Source of the DNA: an uncultured Erythrobacter sp.
GTDB lineage: Bacteria; Pseudomonadota; Alphaproteobacteria; Sphingomonadales; Sphingomonadaceae
Direction of reading: 5' to 3'
NCBI GenBank assembly: GCA_947488325.1
Contig: CANKYZ010000003.1
Coordinates: 186,001 to 250,000, forward strand
DNA: 64,000 bases
Each line of letters begins with the position of its first letter. The stretch's first letter is position 1. Of the stretch, positions 18,422-26,837 are shown in pieces. The position numbers and the translations under genes were made by a program. The notes beneath the pieces were generated by a model. It made no database searches. It was given only the letters and a program-made list of their open reading frames with translations, and had not been told where the DNA came from.

Positions 18422-19600
18422 TCAGCCGTTTTTGACGGTTTCGTAAGCCCACTCAATCCAGGGCAATAGGCGTTTGATGTCCTCTTGCTCCAGAGTGCCG
18501 CCGCACCAGATGCGCAAGCTTGGCGGGGCGTCGCGATAGCCATTGAAGTCATAACCGACGTCGAGCTCTTCGAGCATTTTGACGATTTTCTTCGGCACGG
18601 CAGCTTGATCTTCGGCTGACAGGCCTTCGTACCAATCACCTGTGAACATCATGCAAACCCCGGTATTGGTCTGCTGAGCAGGATCGCGTGCCATATTGCG
18701 CAGCCACGGTGTCGCTTCGATCCAATCCTTGACGATTCCCGAATTCGCATTGGCACGATCAAACATTGCCTGACGCCCGCCAATGGACTTCGCCCATTCC
18801 ACCGCAGCAATATAATCTTCAGTGGCCAGCAACGATGGCGTGTTGATTGTCGCACCTTGAAAGATGCCTGAATTGATCTTGTCGCCTTTTTTCAGACGGA
18901 AGAGTTTGGGCAGCGGCCAAGATGGATCATAACTTTCGATACGTTCCACCGCTTTGGGTGAAAGGATCAACATGCCGTGCTGAGCTTCTGAACCCATCAC
19001 TTTCTGCCAGCTAAACGTTGTCGCATCGAGCTTTGCCCAGTCCATTTCCATCGCGAAGATGGCGCTGGTTGCGTCGTTGATTGTGATACCCTCACGGCCC
19101 GGCTCCAGCCAGTCTGTGTTGGGTATCTTCGCGCCGCTGGTTGTGCCGTTCCAGGTGAAGACAACGTCGTTTTCTTGCGGAATGGAGGCCAGGTCGGGGA
19201 TCTCTCCATAATCGGCGGTCAGCGTTTGCAGATTGGGCAGTTTCAGCTGCTTAACCGCGTCCTGAATCCAGACATTGCCAAAACTTTCCCACGCCGCAAC
19301 CGTTGCCGGACGCTTGGGATCGAGCATGGTCCACATGGCCGCTTCGAGAGCGCCTGTGTCCGATGCTGGCATAATGCCAATCAGGTAATCGTCTGGCACG
19401 CCAAGCAGTTCGCGCGTCAAATCGATCGCGTATTTCAGGCGACCTTTTGCAAGCACAGAACGGTGTGAACGTCCAAGCGATTCAGTTTGTAATTTGTCTA
19501 TAGACCATCCGGGAAACTTAACAGTTGGCCCGGATGAAAATTGAGGGCGCTCAGGTTTGAGCGTCGGCTCTGGCAAGAGCCCAGTGGTAGTATCGGTCAT
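18422..19600 (-). CDS. serC: Phosphoserine aminotransferase (Methanosarcina-type family)
   Basis: 392 residues, longer than the 360 of the E. coli type. Transaminates 3-phosphohydroxypyruvate with glutamate, using PLP. The start FSSGPTVKFPGW and the segment SWQKVMGSEAQHGM, which holds the PLP lysine, mark the alphaproteobacterial/Methanosarcina group. ATG 19600 is fixed by an excellent AAGGAG seven bases upstream; an open frame to 19759 is not needed. The leader region has the structured elements described separately. It is followed by serA. Confidence 0.94.
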   Translation of the reverse strand: MTDTTTGLLPEPTLKPERPQFSSGPTVKFPGWSIDKLQTESLGRSHRSVLAKGRLKYAIDLTRELLGVPDDYLIGIMPASDTGALEAAMWTMLDPKRPATVAAWESFGNVWIQDAVKQLKLPNLQTLTADYGEIPDLASIPQENDVVFTWNGTTSGAKIPNTDWLEPGREGITINDATSAIFAMEMDWAKLDATTFSWQKVMGSEAQHGMLILSPKAVERIESYDPSWPLPKLFRLKKGDKINSGIFQGATINTPSLLATEDYIAAVEWAKSIGGRQAMFDRANANSGIVKDWIEATPWLRNMARDPAQQTNTGVCMMFTGDWYEGLSAEDQAAVPKKIVKMLEELDVGYDFNGYRDAPPSLRIWCGGTLEQEDIKRLLPWIEWAYETVKNG

Positions 19601-19675
19601 GTATTCTCTCCTTACAGAGAGCTCGCGCGGCGTTGGGACCGCGTGGCCCGTCGGCGGCATTAGTGGCCGCCCGCT
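19601..19675 (-). ncRNA. Candidate serC leader RNA (three hairpins, ribosome site sequestered)
   Basis: Reading the minus strand toward serC: a stem GGCGGC/GCCGCC with loop CACTAAT, a stem ACGCGG/CCGCG(C) with loop TCCCAACG, then CTCTC/GAGAG whose loop and 3' arm contain the serC ribosome-binding site AAGGAG. An alphaproteobacterial serC motif upstream of serC-serA is described in the RNA-motif literature (Rfam has a serC family). Position and architecture agree, but I could not match a consensus. Confidence 0.45.
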
Positions 19676-19804
19676 GGGAGTCAATCTTTCATTGTGCAGT
19701 GCAGGACAAGTCGCGCAACAACCCGGCTGGATTGCGCAATAAAATGGCAAAGACTCCAAGCTGGCTCTCGCAAATCGCGCGCGGCTCGCTTATGAGCGCC
19801 CTCA

Positions 19805-21007
19805 ATGAATAGGTCTGACCTCCGTATTGCCTTGTTTAGTGGCAATTATAACTACACTCGCGATGGAGCGAATCAGGCGCTTAACCGCCTGGTTGGCTCG
19901 CTGCTCGATCTGGGTGCTGCGGTCCGCGTTTATGCACCCATTGTCAGAGAGCCTGATTTTGAGCCGACTGGCGATCTGGTCGGACTGCCCAATTTCCCAT
20001 TTCCCATGAAGGGGCGGGGTGATTATCGGATGCCAGCGGGGCTTAACCGAACAGTGCGCGCCGATCTGGAGAAATTTCAACCCAACATCATACATCTTTC
20101 GTCACCAGATCCATCGGGCCACGCGGCGCAGCGTTGGGCACAAAATTACGATATTCCGGTGCTGGCATCGGTCCACACTAAGTTTGAGTCTTACGCGCAT
20201 TATTACAAACTCGGTTTTCTTGAACCGTTGATAGTGCGGACCCTGCGCCGGTTCTACAATCGCTGCGATGCGCTCGTCGCTCCTTCGCAGAGCATGATCG
20301 ACGAATTGCTGGCCAAGAAGATGCATGACGATATCAGCCTGTGGTCGCGCGGGGTGGATCGGACTGTTTTTAACAGCGAGAGACGCGATCTCAGCTGGCG
20401 TCGCAGCCTTGGGCTCGCCGATGATGACGTGGCCATCGTCTTTCTGGGCCGTTTGGTGATGGAAAAAGGGCTCGACGTGTTTGCCGAGACCATTTTCCAG
20501 CTACGCAAACGTCAGGTTCCACATAAAGTGCTAGTGATCGGCGACGGACCAGCGAGCGATTGGTTTAAGGAGGCGTTGCCAGGCGGTATCTTTGCCGGTT
20601 TCAAGACCGGGCCAGATCTTGGTCAAGCCCTGGCCAGCGGCGATGTTTTCTACAACCCATCAGTTACAGAAACTTTCGGCAATGTCACATTGGAAGCGAT
20701 GGCATGCGGATTGCCAGTGGTAGCTGCCAGCGCGACAGGAGCATCCAGCCTCGTCAATCACGGCGTCACCGGGCAGTTGGTGCCGTTAAGGAAAGGCAAG
20801 GCGCCGGACAGCACTGGTCTTGCCGAAGCAATAGCGCCCTATTGCACCGATCCTGCGCTGCGCATGGCCCATGGCCGCGCGGGCGAGGGCCGCAGCTTTG
20901 AATATAGCTGGGAAGCCATCAACAAAGTTGTCGCGGACACCTATGTCCGCCTGATCGAAGACCGCCGCGCATTGCAGGAACGCGAAACCGCCGAAGCAGC
21001 TAGCTAA
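19805..21007 (+). CDS. GT4-family glycosyltransferase (SqdX/MgtA-like)
   Basis: 400 residues with two Rossmann-like halves of a GT-B enzyme. N-terminal motif ALFSGNYNYTRDGANQALN; C-terminal domain with VFLGRLVMEKGLDVF and the donor-binding ETFGNVTLEAMACGLPVV, which is the E-x7-E motif. The pattern resembles GDP-mannose-dependent alpha-mannosyltransferases and sulfolipid synthases that modify diacylglycerol lipids; the exact sugar is not known. No membrane span is seen. ATG 19805 begins the conserved region at once. It ends 20 bp from a convergent membrane-protein gene. Confidence 0.82.
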   Translation: MNRSDLRIALFSGNYNYTRDGANQALNRLVGSLLDLGAAVRVYAPIVREPDFEPTGDLVGLPNFPFPMKGRGDYRMPAGLNRTVRADLEKFQPNIIHLSSPDPSGHAAQRWAQNYDIPVLASVHTKFESYAHYYKLGFLEPLIVRTLRRFYNRCDALVAPSQSMIDELLAKKMHDDISLWSRGVDRTVFNSERRDLSWRRSLGLADDDVAIVFLGRLVMEKGLDVFAETIFQLRKRQVPHKVLVIGDGPASDWFKEALPGGIFAGFKTGPDLGQALASGDVFYNPSVTETFGNVTLEAMACGLPVVAASATGASSLVNHGVTGQLVPLRKGKAPDSTGLAEAIAPYCTDPALRMAHGRAGEGRSFEYSWEAINKVVADTYVRLIEDRRALQERETAEAAS

Positions 21008-21026
21008 CCCTTTAGGTCAGTACACT

Positions 21027-21470
21027 TTATCTCAGAACCCCGGCGCGTTTCATTCGGCTGGCATAAATAAACAGCGCGATTGTGATCACCCAGATGACTG
21101 CTGCGAATAAATTTTGGCCGATGGTCTGCATCGATTCAGGTAAGTCGGCGATTAACTGCTGATAGACCGTGGTTCCAATTAGACCAATGATCGAAAAGCT
21201 GAACAACAGCACCGCGAATTTGCTGCGCAGCAAAAGTGCGATTGAACCAAAGAAACAACCCCAGACACCCAACGCCCATGTCGCGACGGCCCAAGCAGGA
21301 AAGCTGGAAAAGAATGTGAGTTCAGCCGAAGTGAAGCCCATCCCTTCGAGCTTCCCCAATTCGGTCATCGTGTAGCTGATCACCCCGCCCGAATTCCAAA
21401 GCAAGCTAACAACGCCAATGACCCAAAGATGCCACGGTGTACTTACCCGCTCTTCTGTAGTTGCATTCAT
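21027..21470 (-). CDS. Four-helix membrane protein of unknown function
   Basis: 147 residues with four predicted transmembrane helices (about 16-38, 54-75, 80-103, 118-138) and short loops. No catalytic motif or family signature was recognised; similar small proteins occur widely in sphingomonads. ATG 21470 has GGGAGGG upstream, clearly better than TTG 21497. It sits alone between the glycosyltransferase (convergent) and the PadR gene, whose 3' end is 126 bp away. Confidence 0.7.
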   Translation of the reverse strand: MNATTEERVSTPWHLWVIGVVSLLWNSGGVISYTMTELGKLEGMGFTSAELTFFSSFPAWAVATWALGVWGCFFGSIALLLRSKFAVLLFSFSIIGLIGTTVYQQLIADLPESMQTIGQNLFAAVIWVITIALFIYASRMKRAGVLR

Positions 21471-21596
21471 GACTATCCCTCCCTGGATACGGCGCAACCC
21501 GCCCTTGGAAGGAATTTAGACGTTTAACGGCGGCGCGGCAAACCGGTTAACGATCCGCCGCACCGTGCACTCCAATTTCGCCAAATGTAAGCTGGC

Positions 21597-22226
21597 TCAG
21601 ATCCGTTCAATCCGCTTGGCCACTTCGTCGATTATGTCGACAACCTCATCCATCACATCTTTGTCGAGCTTACCTGTCGTCGCGCGGTTTTTGAGCACGT
21701 TCGCCAAATTTCCCATCGCGCGAAACAAGTCAGGGGATTTTACCTTATCCGCCCGCTCACCCAGTTTGCCCAGCCGCCTCATCAGCGCCTCGACTTCATC
21801 CTTGCGCTCTTCTAGTTCGACATTGCCTTCGGCGGTCGCCTTAAATGGTTTCTTGGCGTCTTTCGACTTGGCCTCAGCGATTTTGCCTTCATCGGCAAGC
21901 ATTTGTAACGTCGGATAGACAGCGCCGGGACTGGGCGCGTAGCTGCCACCGGTCATATCTTCGATCGCCTTGATCAGCTCGTATCCATGGCGTTCTTCCT
22001 CAGTAATCAGGCTCAGCAGAGCCAGGCGCAACTCGCCGCTACCGAACATCCGGCCCCGGCGTTTGCGGCGGCCACCTGGCCCGCGCATTCCGCCGCCATC
22101 ATCGCCATCCCAATCACCCCAAGCAGTGTCCCAATTGCCGCCCGATGCGGCCATCATCGCGATGATTGGGCCCATTTTGTCCCAACCGCCGCGGCGCGAA
22201 TATTTACGATATTTCTGCCAGGTCAT
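21597..22226 (-). CDS. PadR-family transcriptional regulator
   Basis: 209 residues. An unusual Gly/Asp/Arg-rich N-terminal segment (about 1-65, including DGDDGGG and GRRKRRGR) precedes a PadR winged helix (LRLALLSLITEEERHGYELI and the hallmark PGAVYPTLQMLADEGKI). A helical dimerisation tail follows. Such regulators usually repress membrane or export genes in response to small molecules or envelope stress. ATG 22226 has AGGAGA upstream. The operator-like sequence at 22265-22308 lies just upstream, and a related palindrome precedes the TM2 gene at 25039. Confidence 0.85.
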   Translation of the reverse strand: MTWQKYRKYSRRGGWDKMGPIIAMMAASGGNWDTAWGDWDGDDGGGMRGPGGRRKRRGRMFGSGELRLALLSLITEEERHGYELIKAIEDMTGGSYAPSPGAVYPTLQMLADEGKIAEAKSKDAKKPFKATAEGNVELEERKDEVEALMRRLGKLGERADKVKSPDLFRAMGNLANVLKNRATTGKLDKDVMDEVVDIIDEVAKRIERI

Positions 22227-22264
22227 GGCGTGTCTCCTGTGATCGTGAAATCGATCAGTCCCTT

Positions 22265-22308
22265 CGAGATACCAAAATCGTATCTTCGATAGCTCCAAGA
22301 TATATCTT
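22265..22308. promoter_or_regulatory. Candidate PadR operator
   Basis: GAGATAC-N7-GTATCTTC (22266-22287) is followed by the perfect 12-base palindrome AAGATATATCTT (22297-22308). The sites sit 39-82 bp upstream of padR and 62-105 bp upstream of the divergent rarA start. A one-base variant, AAGATGTATCTT, occurs at 25062-25073 before the TM2 gene. Confidence 0.55.
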
Positions 22309-22369
22309 AATGATAATCCTGCAAGAGGCGAATGGTAATTTCCGATGAGTTGCGTATCTCTCCCGACAA

Positions 22370-23725
22370 ATGGCAGACTTGTTCGGAACCGATACACCGC
22401 CCTCTCCTCCGCATGATACGGTGAGAGACGACGCGCCGCTGGCAGATCGACTGCGTCCACGCGCGCTCGATGAAGTTATCGGGCAGGAGCACCTGACCGG
22501 TCCGGAAGGCGCGATTGGGCGGATGGTCGCAGCAGGTAAGCTGGCGAGCATCATCCTATGGGGCCCACCCGGCACCGGAAAGACGAGCATTGCACGGCTG
22601 CTGGCTGATGCGGTTGGCATGCGGTTTGTGTCGATCAGTGCGGTGTTTTCTGGCGTGGCCGATTTGAAGAAAGCCTTTTCCGAAGCCGACAAAATGGCCG
22701 GAGCGGGTCAAAAGACGCTGCTATTCGTGGACGAGATTCATCGGTTCAACCGCGCGCAGCAGGACGGGTTTCTCCCCTTTGTCGAACGCGGCACGGTTAC
22801 GCTAGTCGGCGCCACAACCGAAAACCCGAGCTTCGCTTTGAATGCTGCCTTACTCAGCCGCGCGCAGGTTCTAATCCTAGAACGGTTGGGGAGTGAGGCC
22901 TTGGAGGCATTGCTGGCCCGCGCCGAAGCGCTCGAAGGTGCCCTGCCCCTGACCCAAGACGCGCGCGCAGCTTTGATTGCTTCGGCTGATGGAGATGGCC
23001 GTTTTCTGCTGGGCCAGGCAGAAACTCTCTATAACGCCAAACTCTCCGCGCCGCTCGATCCCGCAGCGCTTGGCGCGTTCCTGCAACGCCGCGTGGCGGT
23101 GTATGACAAGGATCGCGATGGCCATTACAATCTTATAAGTGCCCTGCACAAATCGCTTAGGGGCAGCGATCCGCAGGCGGCGCTTTATTACATGGCGCGA
23201 ATGCTGACAGCGGGTGAAGAGCCGCTTTATGTGTTGCGCCGCCTTGTGCGCTTTGCCTCTGAAGACATTGGTCTGGCCGATCCGCAGGCGCTCACCCAAT
23301 GCCTCGCTGCGAAAGACGCCTATGAATTTCTGGGCAGTCCCGAGGGCGAATTGGCGATTGTTCAGGCCTGCCTGTATCTCGCCACCGCGCCCAAATCGAA
23401 CGCCGCCTATACCGCGCAAAAATCAGCCTTTAGAGCCGCGCGTGAGACCGGCAGTCTCATGCCCCCCGCCAATATCCTCAACGCCCCTACCAAGCTGATG
23501 AAGGATATCGGATACGGCGAAGGCTATGCCTATGACCACAATTCGGACGATGGGTTTTCCGGCGACAATTATTGGCCAGAAGAATTAGAGCCGATGACGT
23601 TCTACAAACCGGTTGAACGCGGGTTTGAACGACAAGTGCGTGAACGGATCGCCTATTGGGACACGCTTCGAGCGGAGCGTTCGCGCTCAAGCAGCGAAAC
23701 GTCAGTGCAGAAGAAAACGCCTTGA
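22370..23725 (+). CDS. rarA: Replication-associated recombination protein A (AAA+ ATPase, MgsA/WRNIP1 family)
   Basis: 451 residues. A clamp-loader-like AAA+ ATPase acting at stalled replication forks. Walker A is WGPPGTGKTSIARLL near residue 65; Walker B is LLFVDEIHRFN; sensor residues follow in VGATTENPSF. The C-terminal tetramerisation domain extends to 440 or so. ATG 22370 begins the typical MADLFG start. It is divergent from padR, with a 143-bp gap that holds the operator. Its stop overlaps the TTG start of the next gene (TTGA). Confidence 0.94.
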   Translation: MADLFGTDTPPSPPHDTVRDDAPLADRLRPRALDEVIGQEHLTGPEGAIGRMVAAGKLASIILWGPPGTGKTSIARLLADAVGMRFVSISAVFSGVADLKKAFSEADKMAGAGQKTLLFVDEIHRFNRAQQDGFLPFVERGTVTLVGATTENPSFALNAALLSRAQVLILERLGSEALEALLARAEALEGALPLTQDARAALIASADGDGRFLLGQAETLYNAKLSAPLDPAALGAFLQRRVAVYDKDRDGHYNLISALHKSLRGSDPQAALYYMARMLTAGEEPLYVLRRLVRFASEDIGLADPQALTQCLAAKDAYEFLGSPEGELAIVQACLYLATAPKSNAAYTAQKSAFRAARETGSLMPPANILNAPTKLMKDIGYGEGYAYDHNSDDGFSGDNYWPEELEPMTFYKPVERGFERQVRERIAYWDTLRAERSRSSSETSVQKKTP

Positions 23726-24624
23726 GAACATTCGAGCACTTCCTGGCGATCGATTGGTCCGGGGCACGCGGTGAGCGGCATACGGGCATTGCGCTTGCAA
23801 TTGCGGAGGCAGCGGGCGGTCCGCCAGTTCTGGTTAAAGCGCCATCGCGCGGTTGGTCCCGAACCCAAGTGATGGGTCTGCTGCGCGACGATCTGCCTGC
23901 CAATACCTTGGTCGGCATCGATCTTGGCATCAGTTTGCCTTTCAACGATTGTGGCGCTTTCTTTCCCGGATGGGATGCCAGCCCAACCCACGCCAAAAAG
24001 CTATGGGCGATGATCGACGAAATTTGTGCAGATGATCCGCATTTGGGCGCGCAAAGCTTTGTCGCGCATGAGCAGGCTTCGCGCTATTTCCGCCATACAA
24101 AAGCTACAGAGGGCGAACACTTCCACCTTCCCGGCGCGCTCACCAAAGAAGGGCGCTTTCGTGAAGCTGAGATTGCGCAGCGCCGCCAAAAATGCCGTCC
24201 GGTGAGCAACTTCAATCTAGTCGGGGCGGCGCAGGTGGGTAAATCTTCGCTCACGGGCATGCGGATGCTGCATCAATTGCGCGGGCACCTGCCCGTATGG
24301 CCGATGGACCCGGTGCCCAAAAAGCGATCCTCAAAAGGCGGATCGCTGCTCGTGGAGATTTATACGGGGCTGGCATCAAAAGAAGCCGCCGCCTTGAGCG
24401 GCTCTCGCACGAAGCTGCTCACCTATGCGGACCTCAATGTCGCAATTGAGGCACTCGGCAGTCCGGAGCTGCGCGAATATGGGGAGATTGATGACCATTC
24501 CTCAGACGCACTGCTAACGGCGGCGTGGCTACGCAAAACCTCTAAAGAACCCAAACGCTGGGAACCACGTTTCCTAACAGCGGAAATTGCTTGGACCGAA
24601 GGATGGACCTTCGGCGCGCTTTGA
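23722..24624 (+). CDS. Predicted RNase H-fold nuclease (DUF429-like)
   Basis: 300 residues. Acidic residues in FLAIDWSGARG, LVGIDLGISLPF and a late DDHSSDALLTAAWL have the spacing of RNase H-like (DUF429/COG4923-type) proteins. Catalysis is not proven for this family. TTG 23722 overlaps the rarA stop by four bases, a geometry also seen at fmt-truA, so translational coupling to RarA is likely. The frame remains open upstream inside rarA, but that part is clearly rarA. It ends 10 bp from the convergent TM2 gene. Confidence 0.72.
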   Translation: MRTFEHFLAIDWSGARGERHTGIALAIAEAAGGPPVLVKAPSRGWSRTQVMGLLRDDLPANTLVGIDLGISLPFNDCGAFFPGWDASPTHAKKLWAMIDEICADDPHLGAQSFVAHEQASRYFRHTKATEGEHFHLPGALTKEGRFREAEIAQRRQKCRPVSNFNLVGAAQVGKSSLTGMRMLHQLRGHLPVWPMDPVPKKRSSKGGSLLVEIYTGLASKEAAALSGSRTKLLTYADLNVAIEALGSPELREYGEIDDHSSDALLTAAWLRKTSKEPKRWEPRFLTAEIAWTEGWTFGAL

Positions 24625-24634
24625 CGGCGGAGTG

Positions 24635-25039
24635 TTATGGATAAATGTTAGGATCGTTGCGGCGTTCGCGGCGATATCCGGTGCTGCGCAGGTCTTCGAG
24701 CATTGCCTCTCGTTTAGGATCAAGTTCGGATTGAACCTTATGCATAGGTTCCTTAGCCACCCTTTCAGGCGCGGGACCATTTATCATGTCGATAATCTTC
24801 ATATTGTGTTGGTTGACCATTCCGGGGATCAAAAAGAGATCCGCGATCAGCCAAGGGATCAGCACTAACCAGCCGACAACGGACAACGCCAATAGCAACT
24901 GCGCAATTCCCGATTTCGTGCGTCCGGCATAGAAGCGATGGACCCCGAGTCCCCCGAGAATCAACCAGAGCAGATAGGCAATGCCAATTGACTTGCTGTT
25001 CTCTTCAAACGCAATTTGGCTGTGAATATTGTCGTTCAT
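24635..25039 (-). CDS. TM2-domain membrane protein
   Basis: 134 residues. A TM2 domain (about 14-65) has two membrane helices with the hallmark GGLGVHRFYAGRTKSGIAQL between them. A hydrophilic C-terminal tail rich in Lys/Arg/Glu follows. Role in the envelope is unknown. ATG 25039 has AAGGGG six bases upstream and beats 25090. A PadR-like palindrome, AAGATGTATCTT, lies 23 bp before the start. Confidence 0.82.
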   Translation of the reverse strand: MNDNIHSQIAFEENSKSIGIAYLLWLILGGLGVHRFYAGRTKSGIAQLLLALSVVGWLVLIPWLIADLFLIPGMVNQHNMKIIDMINGPAPERVAKEPMHKVQSELDPKREAMLEDLRSTGYRRERRNDPNIYP

Positions 25040-25061
25040 TGATGCCCCTTGTCTTAATCCT

Positions 25062-25073
25062 AAGATGTATCTT
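25062..25073. promoter_or_regulatory. PadR-operator-like palindrome upstream of the TM2 gene
   Basis: AAGATGTATCTT differs by one base from the perfect palindrome AAGATATATCTT upstream of padR (22297-22308). It is located 23 bp before the TM2 start codon, in promoter position. Confidence 0.5.
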
Positions 25074-25214
25074 GGGTCGCTCATAAGCAAGGACTTTGCG
25101 GGGATGATCGACCAAACACCAAAAAAGTTCGGCGAAATGAGGTTATACAGGTCTGGACAATTGATGTGCTTTGCGGCTAGCGGGCTTTTCCGCTCAAAAA
25201 GCGGAAGATAATGG

Positions 25215-25290
25215 GCCGGCTTAGCTCAGTTGGTAGAGCAGTTGATTTGTAATCATCAGGCCGCGCGTTCGAATCGTGCAGCCGGCACCA
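25215..25290 (+). tRNA. tRNA-Thr (anticodon TGT)
   Basis: 76 nt including an encoded CCA. Acceptor strands GCCGGCT and AGCCGGC pair; D arm TAGCTCAGTTGGTAGAGC; anticodon loop TTTGTAA gives TGT (Thr); T arm GCGCGTTCGAATCGTGC. There is one U-U mismatch in the anticodon stem (positions 28-42), otherwise canonical. Confidence 0.97.
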
Positions 25291-25337
25291 TTTTCGACAA
25301 GAGAAGATCATCCGGAGGATGGTTTTCCGTCGAAAAT
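25290..25337 (+). terminator. Hairpin immediately after tRNA-Thr
   Basis: ATTTTCGAC (25290-25298) pairs with GTCGAAAAT (25329-25337), and inner arms CATCC/GGATG pair within. It begins at the last base of the tRNA CCA and may terminate or guide 3' processing. The remaining 220 bp up to the next gene hold no recognisable feature. Confidence 0.5.
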
Positions 25338-25559
25338 CCCAAGCGCAAGCGACGGGTAGTTCACCAACTGAATGAATTGGTTTTATTGCGCATCGCAGCC
25401 GCGACGCGATTTCCTCGCGCCTCAGGCGCTGCGAGCGGCCAGTCCGGCTTGCCGACCATGCTCCGCCACCATACCAAACCTACAGTTTTTGTGCTCACTT
25501 GAGTCGTTCGCACGACTTGGCTAGTCCAGTTTCAAAACACAACTGTTCAGGAGGCCACT

Positions 25560-26837
25560 TTGCTCAACACGCCACTCACGCTGCCATGCGGCGCAGTCAT
25601 GCCTAACCGCATCGCCAAGGCGGCGATGACAGAGGGACTTGCGACGCCCGATGGCAGGCCCACGTCTGAGCTGGAGCGGCTATATGGCATTTGGTCCGAT
25701 GGCGGTGCGGGAATGCTGCTGACGGGCAATGTTATCATCGACAAGGACCATCTTGAGCGCCCCGGCAATGTTGTAATTGACCGCAAACCCGATGCAGACA
25801 TGGCCGCGCGACTGGCCAGCTGGGCAAAGGCAGGCACGCGTGGCGGTAACCATCTGTGGGCGCAGATCAGCCATGGCGGCCGGCAGACACAGAAACTGGT
25901 TAACCCGACCCCCAAATCCTCATCCGACGTCACATTGGCGCTTCCGGGCGGTCAATTCGCCAAGCCCTCCCCGCTCACCAAAGACGAAATCACTGATTTG
26001 GTTCAGCGCTGGGCGATTGCGGCCAAAGCGCTTCAGGAAGCAGGCTTCACCGGGGTGCAGATCCACGGGGCGCATGGCTATCTGATCTCGCAGTTTCTCT
26101 CGCCGCGCGTGAACCTGCGCAAAGATGAATATGGTGGCAGTTTGGAAAATCGCGCGCGGTTCTTGCGGGAAATTATGGCTGCAGTCCGCGCGGCGGTTGG
26201 CCCAAAATTCCCTATCTCGGTAAAACTGAACAGCGCGGACTTTCAGAAAGGCGGCTTTGATTTTAAAGATAGCCTAAAAGTGGTCAAATGGCTGGAGCAG
26301 GACAGCGCCGATCTGATCGAGATTTCGGGCGGCACCTATGAACAGCCCAAATTGATGGGCGTTGAAGGCATGGAAGCAGAAGAGACGCAGAACGTTGCCC
26401 CTTCCACCGCCGCACGCGAAGCCTATTTCGTCGATTTCGCGCAGGCGATGCAGGCTGAGGTGAACGTGCCGCTGATGGTAACAGGTGGTTTCCGCAGCCG
26501 CGCCGCGATGGAGCAGGCACTGGATCAAGGCGCAACCGATGTGATTGGCCTAGGCAGGCCGATGTGCGTTGTCACCGATGCTCCGAAACAGTTGATCGAA
26601 GGACGCGACAATCTGCCGCGCTATGAAGACAATCTCGACCTCATTCCCGGCTGGCTCGGTTTCCTAAAGCGCTTTCAGGCGATCAAGGCGATCAATGGCT
26701 TTGCGGGGATTTACTGGTTCTACGAACAGCTCTGGATGCTCGGCCACGAAGGCCGGACGGACGAAAATTACCCCATGTTCAGGGCGTTTCGTCAGGTGGA
26801 ATCCCGCAACAAAGACATCATGAAGCGCCGCGTTTAA
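25560..26837 (+). CDS. NADH:flavin oxidoreductase, old yellow enzyme family
   Basis: 425 residues with an FMN-binding TIM barrel. Recognisable are the N-terminal NRIAKAAM, WAQISHGGRQ, and the substrate-binding pair in VQIHGAHGYLISQFLSPRVN with EYGGSLENRARF. The C-terminal FMN-phosphate loop is MVTGGFRSRAAMEQAL. It reduces activated C=C bonds of enals, enones or related compounds with NAD(P)H; the natural substrate is unknown. There is no C-terminal FeS/NADH domain as in 2,4-dienoyl-CoA reductase. TTG 25560 is supported by a strong AGGAGG five bases upstream. The stop overlaps the convergent symporter stop by four bases. Confidence 0.88.
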   Translation: MLNTPLTLPCGAVMPNRIAKAAMTEGLATPDGRPTSELERLYGIWSDGGAGMLLTGNVIIDKDHLERPGNVVIDRKPDADMAARLASWAKAGTRGGNHLWAQISHGGRQTQKLVNPTPKSSSDVTLALPGGQFAKPSPLTKDEITDLVQRWAIAAKALQEAGFTGVQIHGAHGYLISQFLSPRVNLRKDEYGGSLENRARFLREIMAAVRAAVGPKFPISVKLNSADFQKGGFDFKDSLKVVKWLEQDSADLIEISGGTYEQPKLMGVEGMEAEETQNVAPSTAAREAYFVDFAQAMQAEVNVPLMVTGGFRSRAAMEQALDQGATDVIGLGRPMCVVTDAPKQLIEGRDNLPRYEDNLDLIPGWLGFLKRFQAIKAINGFAGIYWFYEQLWMLGHEGRTDENYPMFRAFRQVESRNKDIMKRRV

